DNA from: Agarivorans albus
GTDB taxonomy: Bacteria > Pseudomonadota > Gammaproteobacteria > Enterobacterales > Celerinatantimonadaceae
Length of the DNA stretch: 64,000 nucleotides
NCBI RefSeq assembly: GCF_019670105.1
Contig: NZ_AP023032.1
Span: 2,598,972-2,662,971, forward strand
Reading direction: 5' to 3'
The translations under genes and the position numbers were made by a program. Each line of letters opens with the position of its first letter. Position 1 is the stretch's first letter. The notes beneath the pieces were generated by a model. It was not told the origin of the DNA and made no database searches. It saw nothing but the letters and a program-made list of their open reading frames with translations. Positions 56,201 to 64,000 of this stretch are shown piece by piece.

Positions 56201-59200
56201 TAATGTAGAATGGGTCCACCCAAACATCGGCGGCATTATTTGGGTCAGAACCGAACTCGACTTCTAAGTAGTCTGGCACTCCATCACCATCGGTATCCTT
56301 TAACAGCGGATTAGTGCCATACACATAAATCTCATCGTAATCTGATAACCCATCCCCATCAGAATCAGGATTAGTAAGACTAGTTCCATGCTCAACTTCA
56401 TCGCGGTTAGCTACTCCATCGCCATCAAGATCATCATCACCATCCAATGTGCCATTACCATTAGAATCTGGATTAGCAGGGTCGAGTCCATCGGTAGCGA
56501 ACTCTAGCTCATTAGATAATCCATCTTGGTCAAAATCCCCACCAGTTTGTAACACATGGACCGTTACTCGGTTATGAGAACTAGCCACTACAGTGTTAGC
56601 AGAGCGAGCTTGCAGAGAAATACTGAGAGCGGTGCCATCTAAATAACCTACTTTGTCACTGTGCACAGGTGCACTAAGACTTAAGCTACTTAACTCGGCG
56701 ACTTGATAAATGGGATCATCCCCTTCAACGTCTATCACTAAGCGCATCTGTAGGTCGTTTTCATTAAAGCTTGCTGCCTTCTCTACAAGCAACGTAATCT
56801 CTTGCCCTTCTAACACATATGGGTAACTCGGCAATTGCATACGCAAGGCTGGAACACACACATTTAGTCGTTGTGGTAACGGCGCGTCATTTGCGGCTGA
56901 GCCACGTAGCACCGAGTTATTACTATTAACCTCGTAGCATTCCGACAGAGTCAATGGTTCATAAGGCGTAAATACTACTTGCTGTTGATCAACAATAAAT
57001 TCACCTTCTACTAACTCATCGCTAGTTGCTGATCTTACGCTTAATATTTCACCATAAGACAACTGGGTTACCGGCTCGTTAAATGCCATTGTTAAGGGCG
57101 AAATTATACTATCATCCACTATGCTTACTTCTAGGCTCTCTATCGCAGGCAGTGACTTGAGGAAATCGAGTTCTAAAGTGCCTAAACGCTGTAAGTTAAT
57201 GCCTCCATCAAGTAACTCTTTACCAAGCACAGTGATTTTTTCTACTGAAGATGTAGTCACTTCGGCTGTAGCAATCCCTGAAGACATAGCCACCGAGAGA
57301 GAGTTGGATTGCTGATTGATTACCGCAGAACCGTTTACTTCTAACAACAAGTCGTAATTAGCTAAGTCTTGTTCAAAAGGCAATGCAGTTGTGACATGGT
57401 TATAGTATTGGTCACGCAAGGTAGCTTGCACCGTTACTACTTCCCCTGCTTCCAAGCGATGCGGGTGCCCCAGCTGCAAATTGGTTTGAGCAATAGCTTC
57501 TAAGGTAACCAACGCAGCGTTCGCACCTACAACGTCAATATCTATCTGGTCTCTAGCAACAAAGTGGTTATCGCCGTCTAGTTCATAGCTAGCAAATACC
57601 GCAGCGTTGTCTTGTAAAGCTAACGACAAGTTATACGTACCCGCAGTTTGCGCAACCGACATGGGTACAGCCGCATAACCGTCTTTTAGGCTAATAATGG
57701 CTTGCTCGCCACCATTTACTTGTGGATAAACCAGCACATTGTCGGCATAGCCAAAGTAGAAACCGGGTTGTTCGAATGCCACTAACACTTTTGTTTGGTT
57801 GTCCAACTCAACCATATTGTTACCGGCATCTCTAGCTATAAATCGAAGTTGAGTAGGCTCACCTGCCACTTGTGTAGGCAAATAATCGAGCTGAACTTCT
57901 ACCGTTTCACCGGCTAATATTCGTACCCCCATAGCAACGTCAATATTGTTGATTCCTGGGTCGGTATCTAACCAAGCGGCATTACTTAACCGCGCACTTA
58001 GTTGGTATAAGCCAGTGCTGAGCGCTGTATCTAGGCTTAACTCTACTTCACCATTTACGTTTGACGTTTGGCTACCTAACTCAATTAATTCGCCTACCGC
58101 TAAACCGTTCTCATATGGCTGTAATAGCCAATTAATAGTTTGTAAAGGTACGCGTCGTCCGGTTCTATCTAGCACCGCCACTCGATAGCTTGCAGGCTCA
58201 CCAGCAGAGAGGTAGGCCTTATTCACACTCGATTCAGCTAAAGCGTTAACAAATGCCAAGCTATTTGGGCGGAACCACAAAGGAATAGAAAATTCTTCTG
58301 ACTCTCCTTGTTGACCCAGAGCATCGGTTAAACGAATCTTAAAGCGATAAACGTTCCCTGCCACCTCTTCTGTTGGCATGGCCAGTGATAACTTCAATCT
58401 GCCCTGATTATTATCGGTAGGGTTAAAGCTTGCTCTGGTCATTGCCATAGTAGCTGGGAATGTGGGTACAATTTCTACACTCACAGGGTCATCGCCTTCG
58501 TTAGCCATATGAAATTGACTAAGAGTAAGACGAGCATGCCCACCATAAAAGCTGGCTGGATCTACTTCTACAGCCAGTAGACTCAGATCTGGAGCGTTGT
58601 CTTGAAGCAGATCAACACTGATCTGCTGCTCGGTTAGCTGGCCTAAATTATCAATAACTCGCAGAGTAAGTAATTCAGTACTATTGGCAGACAAACGTTC
58701 GGTACGCTGGTCTCGGTAATTGCCTTTATGATTTACCGCTTTTCCGCTTACCGATAACGGGTAAACAAAATCATTCCATTCCATTTCTGCAGTACGTAAC
58801 TCAACGTCATCAACAAACCTAGCATTTAGCGCAAAGCGGCCTTGTTCAAATACAGCCGCGGGTATGATTTCAACGTTACTAATAACAGGGGCTGAATCTT
58901 CAACCATGGTGAATTCTTGCTGGTAAACATTGCGGTTACCTGCATTATCAACCACTTCCATCTGATAGTTATATTGTGTTCCCGCTACTGCCCCCTTCTC
59001 ATTAATGACCAAATCACCATCAGAGAAACGTGCCGCAACCATTAAACCATTACGTTTCATAATCGCTGACGCAACACCACTTTCGTTATCACTAACTGCT
59101 ACCTTAATTTGGTAGGGGTGCTGCTCAATAATATCGCCATCATTACTTAAGGCACCAGTTAATTGGTAATCTCCAATGGTTGGCAAAATTGCATCTTCAG

Positions 59201-62200
59201 CTCGTAAAAATGATATAGGCGAAGATTCAGTAAGGTTACCAAATACATCCACCGCTCTTACTTTTAAGAATGTACCGCTTGACTCTAAACCGAAGTCTCG
59301 ATAGATAACATATTCAGGACCAAAATGCTTACCTATAACTTGATATGGGCCTTCGGCAGTAGCCGCTTCCAAATATTCAACCTGATAAACCGGCACACTA
59401 GCGTCATTTACTACTGCTCGAATCTCTAAAGGTTTAGGTACATAGGTCGCGACTCCGTTGCTTGGTTTAATCAATGACACACTGAAGGCATTACCTGGCA
59501 ATTCTTCACCTTGTAATAACGCTTTTACTGCTTGGCTTTGAAAATGTTGACCATCTTGTAATTCAACTAAAGCCTTAACATAAAAGGGTTGGCCATTGCG
59601 TAAGCTTGGTGGCACTAATGCATCTACAACAAATGGACTTACATCACTTCCTCCTACTTCAGCATCATTGATGAAGTAACGCACCGAAGCAACTTGCTCT
59701 TGATCATCTAAACGCAGCGCTAACCAATCGCCTTGTACAAAGCTTTGGCCTTGTACTGGTGACACTAAACCAGGCCTTGGTAAATGGTATTGATGATTAA
59801 GCTCGTAAACCCTAAGGCCTTGATTAGCTAAACCTATAGCCAGTATGTCTTGATCTATTGCTAAAGCAGTTATTTCGTCATTAAAGCTGGTCGGCAAATG
59901 ATCAGATACGCGCATATCGGTCACATCTATTACTGCAACGCGACTGCCTAAATCACTTTGGTAGCCTAGATAAGCAAAACCGTCGGCGTAACTCAGCGCT
60001 GTAGCTTTCTGCAAGCCAACAATGGAAACACTGCTTGTTGAATAGTCTAGTAAGGATAACTTGAGAAGAGAGTCTCCCTGCATAAAGTAAAGCGCATCAC
60101 TAGAGTGTGTTAGTAGACGGATCGATTCATCAGCGCCATCAACAATGCTTTCAATAACTGTAACAAATGGGTCAAAAGGCATATCACCTAAATGAATGCG
60201 GTACAAACGACGGTTACTGGTTGCTACAAACAAGGTTTCACCCACATGTTTCATCGCTATTGCAGCTTCGCCTACCGGCAAGCTAACCGAATCAACCAAA
60301 CTTAGGTTACCTTTGTTTGCAATCATTAATTGATTACCTTGCGCAGCAATAATCCGTGTAGACGTAGCCAGCAGAACATCCGCTACCACATTTGAAAATA
60401 CGGTCTCAGCTACAGCAGAAGATTGAGCAACATCATCAAGAGCCACTCGCTCTACTTTGGCAAACGCATGGCTAGCAAGATAAGCATACTGCTCATCTAT
60501 AGCCACTTTATCTACAGCTTGAGAATAGCCTTTTTGCGGATAGCTATTCTCTTGCCATTGTTCAGCTTGGCGTTGATATAACAAGCTGCCATAGTAGCCG
60601 GCCGCTACAGCGACTTGGCCATTTTGGAAAACTACGTCGTTCACAAGTCCTTTATTGCCTGGAGAAGCGTAAGCCAAGCTTGGTAACCTAGGAATTTCAT
60701 GTATTTCAATAATCGTTCCGTATTCGCCACCTAACCATAATTTCCCATCAAACCAAACACTGCGCGTTGGACCGGTAGTGGATGAAATAGAATACGAACC
60801 CAACATTACCAATTCACTAGGATTAACTGCATCAATCAAGGTTATTTGCCCTAACGATGCGCTAATAGCCAATAGGTAGCGACCATATACTCTAATCTGC
60901 TCTGCGGACTCAGTTAACCTTACTTGACCAATTACTTCTTGCCCTAGCAACGCAATTAACAGTTGCTGATCAGTTAATACAAACTCTACTCCATTCTTAA
61001 CAAGGCTACTGATGGGAGCTTCTATAGATATCCGCTGCTCTGTCAACTCATGCAGAACTAACAATTGACTAGCCCCCAACGTGTCTAAATCACCGTTAAA
61101 TTTAAGTACATTGTTTCCTTGTAATACTGTAAATCCAGAGGCAGTAGCATTAATCGCCTTGATCTCACCCTCACCACTATAAGGCTGCGATGAAGAATTT
61201 TGCCAACTATTCACCGCCACTTGTTCAAGAGTATTCCCCTTAACTTGGTAAGCGACTAAAGACAGCTCTTGCTCGGTAAGCAAAATATCGGCGTATATAG
61301 CCATATTGCCAATATTAGAAGAGGTACTTGTGGTACTTAACAGCTGGAAGTTTTCTAGAGGGTCAACTATTTGTATACCATGCTCGGCAACAGCCAGTAA
61401 TAAGCGATCACCTAAGCGTAAAATAGCGGTAATATCACCTGCCATCTCGGTTTGCATTTCGCCAGTATGATCAAATAACTGGCGACCTACCGCATACCAT
61501 GCTTGGCCAGCGTCACCCAACATCGCATCAAATGGTAATACTTGATCATCAACATGAACCGTTACACCACTAATAACAGCAACCCGCTGCTCACTGGTAG
61601 AACGATTACCTTCTGAATCTCGAAGTATGGCTTGAACGCTAAGCTGTTGCGTGTTAGGCACAACAAAGCTAACGTGTTTAGCTCCTGCTGCAATTAGAGA
61701 GCCATCGTTATCAAATACCTGTAATTCACCAATAAGCTCCAACGAGGCATTTGTAAGCTCATAGCTTACTTCCGCTCCCACCATGGCTGTTGCATATACG
61801 CCTTCTACGATTGGGTTTGGTAATTGATTTCTTGCTACCACTTTAAAAGATACTTCTCGCTGGCTATAGAAGTAACTGTCACCGTGATAAACCCTTACCT
61901 GAACATGGTAGGTATCACCACTCAACTGTCGCGGTAACGGAATGTCTATTTCGCCATTCGTATCAGCCGTTAACCAACGACCCAGCTGATTGCGATTAAA
62001 GTCATACAAACGGATTTCTGCAAAGCGGAAACTGTCTAATTCGTCTCCTGAAGTTTGGTACTTAACCGGAACCATTGAACCACTAGCAAAAGAACTCGCA
62101 GCGATTGGAGACAAGATGTTAACAGACAAACCATCAGGCTGATTTTCGACTATAGGATGTTGCGATTCAAGCTGGTTCTGCCCATCAACCGTTAGTTTGA

Positions 62201-64000
62201 AGCCAGCGTCATCTTGGCTGGCAATTTCCGCCCACCCAACAAACTGGGATTCATTAATTGGAGCAAGGCTTATTGGATAGCTGCCAAGCACACCATCTGC
62301 AGTTGATGCGCGAGATGGAATACTTAACGAAGTTACCACGGGCACAGTTGCACCTTGCGCTAGACTTTGTAGCTCTGGAGGAGATTGGCTTTCCACATCG
62401 CTATAACGTTCACTCACCAAATCCACAACTTGCTCTGTAAGGCCTAAATGTGACTGAGTGATTAAGGTGACTGAGTTTCCATTTAAAGCATTGCGTGGAA
62501 TGCGCCAGCGATAAGCTCCCTGAGATTGTAAATTAACCACAGCATCGGCAACGAATCGTTGGCCACTGAATACAGCAGCACTCACTTGGCCAAATGGCTT
62601 TTGCGCTAGCTCTAGTTGTAATTCAACCGTATGAGCTTGCTCGGTAATAGAAATAGCTGAATTAAGCTCGGCGTTGGCTACATGAATTTGACGAGCGAAC
62701 ACAGTAGGCAGTTCACCCACTTTTCCAAGCATATACATTTTTTGAGGAACAACCGTTAAACGTTCTGCCGATTTAGCTAAGTACCCCACAGGTTCCTGCT
62801 TGTTAACCGCCAACCAACGTGACTGGCCATCGTTGAGCTTAATCCAACGGATTTCTCCATCTAATACTACATCTTCAATCTCACCAGCGACAACTAGAGA
62901 GTCTGTTGTTATTAGGTGGCCATCGGGTAACAGTTGATAGTTATTAAGCTGGTTATTATGCCAAGTAGTAATGGCTCCTTGGTTAACGACAAAATTAGAT
63001 GCTTCATTGGCAAGGGCAATTGAATGTTCTAATGCAACAGCTGGAATAAGAGCGGTATTTACAACTAAGCGGCGTAAACCAGTAGTCGATAAAACCAACA
63101 AACTTCGACCATCTGCTTTGGCTGAAAGAATGCTTTCGCCAGAAACCGTATGAGCTGCGACCCCTACCAACGCATCACCTGCATCGATGTATGCTACAAT
63201 TGCTTTGCCTTGCTTAAACCACAATAGGTCCTCAGCTACATCCAGTAAATCGCCATCTACCGAAGCAGTAAGCGAAGGCTGGCTCACAATACCAGTCCGT
63301 TCAATTGGATATCTAGAAACACTTCGTTGAGCGTCTATACGAGACACCACGTATACGCCATGCACACCCACTTTGATCGACTCTAATATACCTACATCAG
63401 ACTCAATAACCGTGTTTGAACCATTACTTATACGATAACCTCCAGAACGGTTAGCATAACCGACCAAAAGTTCGTTATCACCATCTAGCCCTGCTAACAC
63501 AACCATATCAATCACAGACTCTGCTGTTGATTCTACAGTAGCTTTAACGGCCCACTCACCAGCCTCAAAATAAGGGATCTTCTCTACGGTTTGTGAATAG
63601 CGTTTCTCATGACCGGAACGGTCTCGCAGCACAGAACTAACGCCTACATATTCACCTATATTGGATACATCCACATATTGTGGATACCCAACTTCCAGAG
63701 TCTGCACAAGCTGGCTATCAATGGGATCTTGGACTTCTACAGCAGATAAGGGAGAGTAATCCACCATATCCACAGGCTGCTTCGCTTCAACTTTGATTTG
63801 TGTGCCGGTTAACACATGTTGCAGCGGCATAAGATCTACAGGCATATCTTCGTCAATGCCATCATCGTTAGCCACGTTAAGAAAGGTGAAGCCTTTTAGA
63901 TTAGCTTTCTGAATGCGAACTAAAACTACTACATTTTCATCAATATCTGGCATTTTTAAGGTGACAAATTGTCGTTCACCATCCGTTTCTAACCTGCTGA
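50265..64000 (-). CDS. Giant exported repeat protein with beta-propellers and Ig-like domains (5' end outside the window)
   Basis: At least 4,577 residues; the frame stays open past base 64000, so residue numbers here count from the ATG at 63953, which is probably internal. Parts in order: Ig-like segments; LVIVD-type propeller repeats (~700-1,400, with IQIVDPL, ITLIDAVNP, VAVIDVTD); more Ig-like domains; a Big_5-like domain near 2,290; calcium-type DxDxDG repeats at ~2,465-2,580; then two copies of an ~850-residue module each with six Asp-boxes (~2,910-3,205 and ~3,870-4,240). Paired cysteines in the last third suggest an extracytoplasmic protein. No C-terminal anchor or type I secretion signal is seen. 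Function unknown; an adhesin or substrate-binding scaffold is possible. Confidence 0.85.
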   Translation of the reverse strand, partial: SRLETDGERQFVTLKMPDIDENVVVLVRIQKANLKGFTFLNVANDDGIDEDMPVDLMPLQHVLTGTQIKVEAKQPVDMVDYSPLSAVEVQDPIDSQLVQTLEVGYPQYVDVSNIGEYVGVSSVLRDRSGHEKRYSQTVEKIPYFEAGEWAVKATVESTAESVIDMVVLAGLDGDNELLVGYANRSGGYRISNGSNTVIESDVGILESIKVGVHGVYVVSRIDAQRSVSRYPIERTGIVSQPSLTASVDGDLLDVAEDLLWFKQGKAIVAYIDAGDALVGVAAHTVSGESILSAKADGRSLLVLSTTGLRRLVVNTALIPAVALEHSIALANEASNFVVNQGAITTWHNNQLNNYQLLPDGHLITTDSLVVAGEIEDVVLDGEIRWIKLNDGQSRWLAVNKQEPVGYLAKSAERLTVVPQKMYMLGKVGELPTVFARQIHVANAELNSAISITEQAHTVELQLELAQKPFGQVSAAVFSGQRFVADAVVNLQSQGAYRWRIPRNALNGNSVTLITQSHLGLTEQVVDLVSERYSDVESQSPPELQSLAQGATVPVVTSLSIPSRASTADGVLGSYPISLAPINESQFVGWAEIASQDDAGFKLTVDGQNQLESQHPIVENQPDGLSVNILSPIAASSFASGSMVPVKYQTSGDELDSFRFAEIRLYDFNRNQLGRWLTADTNGEIDIPLPRQLSGDTYHVQVRVYHGDSYFYSQREVSFKVVARNQLPNPIVEGVYATAMVGAEVSYELTNASLELIGELQVFDNDGSLIAAGAKHVSFVVPNTQQLSVQAILRDSEGNRSTSEQRVAVISGVTVHVDDQVLPFDAMLGDAGQAWYAVGRQLFDHTGEMQTEMAGDITAILRLGDRLLLAVAEHGIQIVDPLENFQLLSTTSTSSNIGNMAIYADILLTEQELSLVAYQVKGNTLEQVAVNSWQNSSSQPYSGEGEIKAINATASGFTVLQGNNVLKFNGDLDTLGASQLLVLHELTEQRISIEAPISSLVKNGVEFVLTDQQLLIALLGQEVIGQVRLTESAEQIRVYGRYLLAISASLGQITLIDAVNPSELVMLGSYSISSTTGPTRSVWFDGKLWLGGEYGTIIEIHEIPRLPSLAYASPGNKGLVNDVVFQNGQVAVAAGYYGSLLYQRQAEQWQENSYPQKGYSQAVDKVAIDEQYAYLASHAFAKVERVALDDVAQSSAVAETVFSNVVADVLLATSTRIIAAQGNQLMIANKGNLSLVDSVSLPVGEAAIAMKHVGETLFVATSNRRLYRIHLGDMPFDPFVTVIESIVDGADESIRLLTHSSDALYFMQGDSLLKLSLLDYSTSSVSIVGLQKATALSYADGFAYLGYQSDLGSRVAVIDVTDMRVSDHLPTSFNDEITALAIDQDILAIGLANQGLRVYELNHQYHLPRPGLVSPVQGQSFVQGDWLALRLDDQEQVASVRYFINDAEVGGSDVSPFVVDALVPPSLRNGQPFYVKALVELQDGQHFQSQAVKALLQGEELPGNAFSVSLIKPSNGVATYVPKPLEIRAVVNDASVPVYQVEYLEAATAEGPYQVIGKHFGPEYVIYRDFGLESSGTFLKVRAVDVFGNLTESSPISFLRAEDAILPTIGDYQLTGALSNDGDIIEQHPYQIKVAVSDNESGVASAIMKRNGLMVAARFSDGDLVINEKGAVAGTQYNYQMEVVDNAGNRNVYQQEFTMVEDSAPVISNVEIIPAAVFEQGRFALNARFVDDVELRTAEMEWNDFVYPLSVSGKAVNHKGNYRDQRTERLSANSTELLTLRVIDNLGQLTEQQISVDLLQDNAPDLSLLAVEVDPASFYGGHARLTLSQFHMANEGDDPVSVEIVPTFPATMAMTRASFNPTDNNQGRLKLSLAMPTEEVAGNVYRFKIRLTDALGQQGESEEFSIPLWFRPNSLAFVNALAESSVNKAYLSAGEPASYRVAVLDRTGRRVPLQTINWLLQPYENGLAVGELIELGSQTSNVNGEVELSLDTALSTGLYQLSARLSNAAWLDTDPGINNIDVAMGVRILAGETVEVQLDYLPTQVAGEPTQLRFIARDAGNNMVELDNQTKVLVAFEQPGFYFGYADNVLVYPQVNGGEQAIISLKDGYAAVPMSVAQTAGTYNLSLALQDNAAVFASYELDGDNHFVARDQIDIDVVGANAALVTLEAIAQTNLQLGHPHRLEAGEVVTVQATLRDQYYNHVTTALPFEQDLANYDLLLEVNGSAVINQQSNSLSVAMSSGIATAEVTTSSVEKITVLGKELLDGGINLQRLGTLELDFLKSLPAIESLEVSIVDDSIISPLTMAFNEPVTQLSYGEILSVRSATSDELVEGEFIVDQQQVVFTPYEPLTLSECYEVNSNNSVLRGSAANDAPLPQRLNVCVPALRMQLPSYPYVLEGQEITLLVEKAASFNENDLQMRLVIDVEGDDPIYQVAELSSLSLSAPVHSDKVGYLDGTALSISLQARSANTVVASSHNRVTVHVLQTGGDFDQDGLSNELEFATDGLDPANPDSNGNGTLDGDDDLDGDGVANRDEVEHGTSLTNPDSDGDGLSDYDEIYVYGTNPLLKDTDGDGVPDYLEVEFGSDPNNAADVWVDPFYITDIQVNPIELTHQLDDGDNQFIFAVTATANVEGRVFAGIRLDNAYDLLELSSSDNTIASFDMSKPGALLQVQQAGTAELTIGLLENPSLFKTVALTVLEPNLGDQSVPRLQLLGREADHTLYLGADHARISFDIVSDAPYVLKGFALDGQLIDFYQTEFYCHRVEDSSENCNGTSAYVFADGQANTNDLSEALQETGRAAQRYVLSMPKGVPLETEGVLTALVVLIDFETENEVSWPIHKQLPMEEDPLPKAIINRELDDIFQVVEGQPFSLDYQLVDPAFNQLKVELIADGNVLGRIAKADAHQSALSMEKFYQVIELGESCDLTASWESIYNSEQIGELAYSGNTIINIAPYAYSDAASISYDAGMTWTKLLPKLPYAGDLWSLNLFSVAGDDDGNWIMATSSGFFASHDNGHTWFVREVLPTSWNMKVAATKEVMFASGSTGSAISFDGGIVWEAIDAPRFSKITLGEGGTWIGKSYSGGSNYYKTNDYGATWNELTDVQVFSESYISGIEAGKSGVWVAYSGSDHIAVSRDNGTSWSEFVLDENASSFMSIVADKMGNWVIASRGDIYVSADNAKTWNKQELSEDNYIYNVSIYLNEGASWVVFEYETYGTQCNAPNGIDSPVLFSSEFSGALLSLRITEFGVLGERTEEQELGLLEVVPAATCDNASIQLPANFASGYLATQWGLNRKLGNLPTTILDDLSWQSKYLEEVLAAIDLDESNDLIIEKNDFYVESNNLTELSLKLIDSGQELIVPMQLASNGRFYLSGYKEAIIAAAKAGPLSFVGTTPCGSQVPISLELEISEDVATTAIPKNLPIARNSSRTVELSLQDNGKNMLYLGVYVEVAGDAPYQLLGEISELKRMAKCTGNAYCLGDWDISQIWQKYAQQNSVSITAQVPIQTSLLSGAYPTWVLTIDANGNQSFVPLGELVVNEQTSIADYPNTNKWLVSHAGSIDASMVGSFQFTVEQGSFLTLQVPNADFYAQIYVLDEEGNLVYSSESLGEQELVAWFEPGEFTVYVSEIGYSLDQAKMGINPGSYGGDFNLVVESCGVSVVEQGNHNANSICWKNAQVSSGLAKQRRFATLELASQQALYKGDRDIKVDFGIVSDESFTVQDNFSINGKMLKQLQDEDCLYSNCAEGNSYVISSHWNHIRNDNSSGYSRYILNDLDILEGNYQLCASVRFDDLDITQAICKWIRSAEALKPSISLANGYEQGIVLAEGDTLDLQYELTNTSNNRYTTQLLMNGFPFNQEAYTSIHQPVFNPLTSNTYSNLEQLPWDESVKLCNAEEWHRVHNGRLGSSPIVGDGVYLSKLNSTTLEVVNTLNFNRELIDFDASISAFSVGDNSTWLVISGLDVMRSVDNGKSWSVVYSLGSSAYAIKAEHYEDGLWVLKNRGSFYFSLDDALTWNQVSPASGLSNSAKFSLTDNGSLLIVDKGDVYLSDPAFEVWSHSPLVDNSSSSYTDLFSLGDGLWIFKSSSEFFISRDHGVSWHALPQHLNTAETNQYREYKIESDGNGNLLAMSSSGYPSISNDNGVTWLSLPRYLNTWGRTLSELIDSDSGRWLAVLDNGQYAAYSYDKGRTWQKGDAVVWNDNSTAGAYAFDGTRRLLVAKANKIYSSDSFGDSWQVTSIGSTNDYAREFIETDGIWMLNRNNDVLAQCDFAFGNTNAYTVKPEDDGKVLALQITEETAFGEQVTELALPRLSVESRPSCSAPVSINLPQNFEQLLINDWGINYNSELVEEALASYRYRSNFLSYKIMPSLQKGKESGLRTQNSQLYFETSRFMQLTIEGGSRQVELTRKAADRYSFNGSASELRELLVDGSLKFNGYTACEEPFEYELPLVVNSDPAPQISDVGVISLTKEKTTNILNVSVHDKGRNLLYLGLFIELSGEIRLLSEISALKDQEDCIEQVEDCDSLGTWTQFDLSESEDITLRLPINSNAALGSYDIRAIALDSTGNLTNRVIGELNVIGENPQ
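50268..52990 (-). repeat. Coding repeat module B of the giant protein
   Basis: A diverged copy of module A forming the protein C-terminus: LELASQQALYKG, FGIVSDESF, the second six-Asp-box propeller, then LPQNFEQLLINDWGIN, NLLYLGLFIEL and the closing GELNVIGENPQ. Protein-level similarity is clear at anchors but low between them, so the duplication is old. Confidence 0.75.
53390..55890 (-). repeat. Coding repeat module A of the giant protein
   Basis: Encodes an ~830-residue unit. It starts with an Ig-like domain (LQLLGREADHTLYLG, FDIVSDAPY), continues with an interrupted domain holding a six-Asp-box propeller, and ends with a region containing LPANFASGYLATQWGLN, NMLYLGVYVEV and the closing GELVVNE. 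Equivalent segments occur in the same order in module B. Confidence 0.75.

Noticed and set aside
50265-63953. Giant ORF as a complete gene starting at 63953
   Set aside because: The same frame continues without a stop to base 64000 and the sequence around the ATG has no signal peptide, so the gene is cut by the window edge.

Overview
The window looks like chromosomal DNA of a marine gammaproteobacterium of the Alteromonadales type, plausibly close to Agarivorans. This is inferred from the gene set (ExoI, PurT, MepA, Bfd, YbgI, RsuA and Fbp relatives together with a PL7 alginate lyase, a GH36-like alpha-galactosidase and a GH13 enzyme) and the moderate GC content; it was not measured. No rRNA, tRNA, CRISPR array, phage or complete insertion sequence was found. 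Most genes are ordinary chromosomal genes in short operons.

Layout. 1-2.7 kb: 5' end of hrpA, a CBS-pair protein, a three-copy tandem small RNA array, and pyrC. 2.8-7.9 kb: a very large hybrid sensor kinase. 8.1-12.9 kb: a dienelactone hydrolase, exonuclease I, a small exported protein and an alpha-galactosidase. 13-18.7 kb: cdd, purT, a degenerate REC/EAL-like protein, Fur-controlled bfd, a Nif3-family protein, ybfA and a DUF1853 protein. 18.7-25.7 kb: fbp, then a LexA-controlled imuA-imuB-dnaE2 mutagenesis cassette followed by a CDP-alcohol phosphatidyltransferase. 25.9-30.1 kb: an SDR dehydrogenase, a FadR-type GntR regulator and a sodium/solute symporter, which fits alginate-monomer uptake and use. 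30.6-36.5 kb: a secreted ricin-like lectin, a DEDD exonuclease with a cNMP/CBS/DUF294 protein, ada with a small partner, and a Tat-type hydrolase. 37-40.8 kb: alginate lyase, a beta-barrel protein, a GNAT enzyme and mepA. 40.8-48.4 kb: an SDR, a MITE-like element, an LDH2-family oxidoreductase, a TolB/TPR regulator, rsuA, an MFS transporter and a ureohydrolase, possibly a guanidino-compound catabolic set. 48.7-64 kb: a secreted GH13 enzyme translationally coupled to the 3' part of a giant (>4,570 residue) exported repeat protein whose 5' end lies beyond the window.

The most interesting signals are as follows. (1) Three tandem ~105-nt sRNA genes have conserved hairpins, individual terminators and an identical palindrome exactly 50 nt before each RNA; their conserved unpaired core is complementary to the leaders of the alginate lyase and of the TPR regulator. 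(2) Sites of the FadR-subfamily operator type (TNGTNNNACNA) precede the symporter and the alginate lyase. (3) A shared 14-bp element lies at the same distance upstream of the SDR and LDH2 genes. (4) The giant protein has a duplicated ~850-residue module in which an Asp-box beta-propeller seems to be inserted into another domain. (5) A ~268-bp TA-flanked palindromic element lies at 41.66-41.93 kb.
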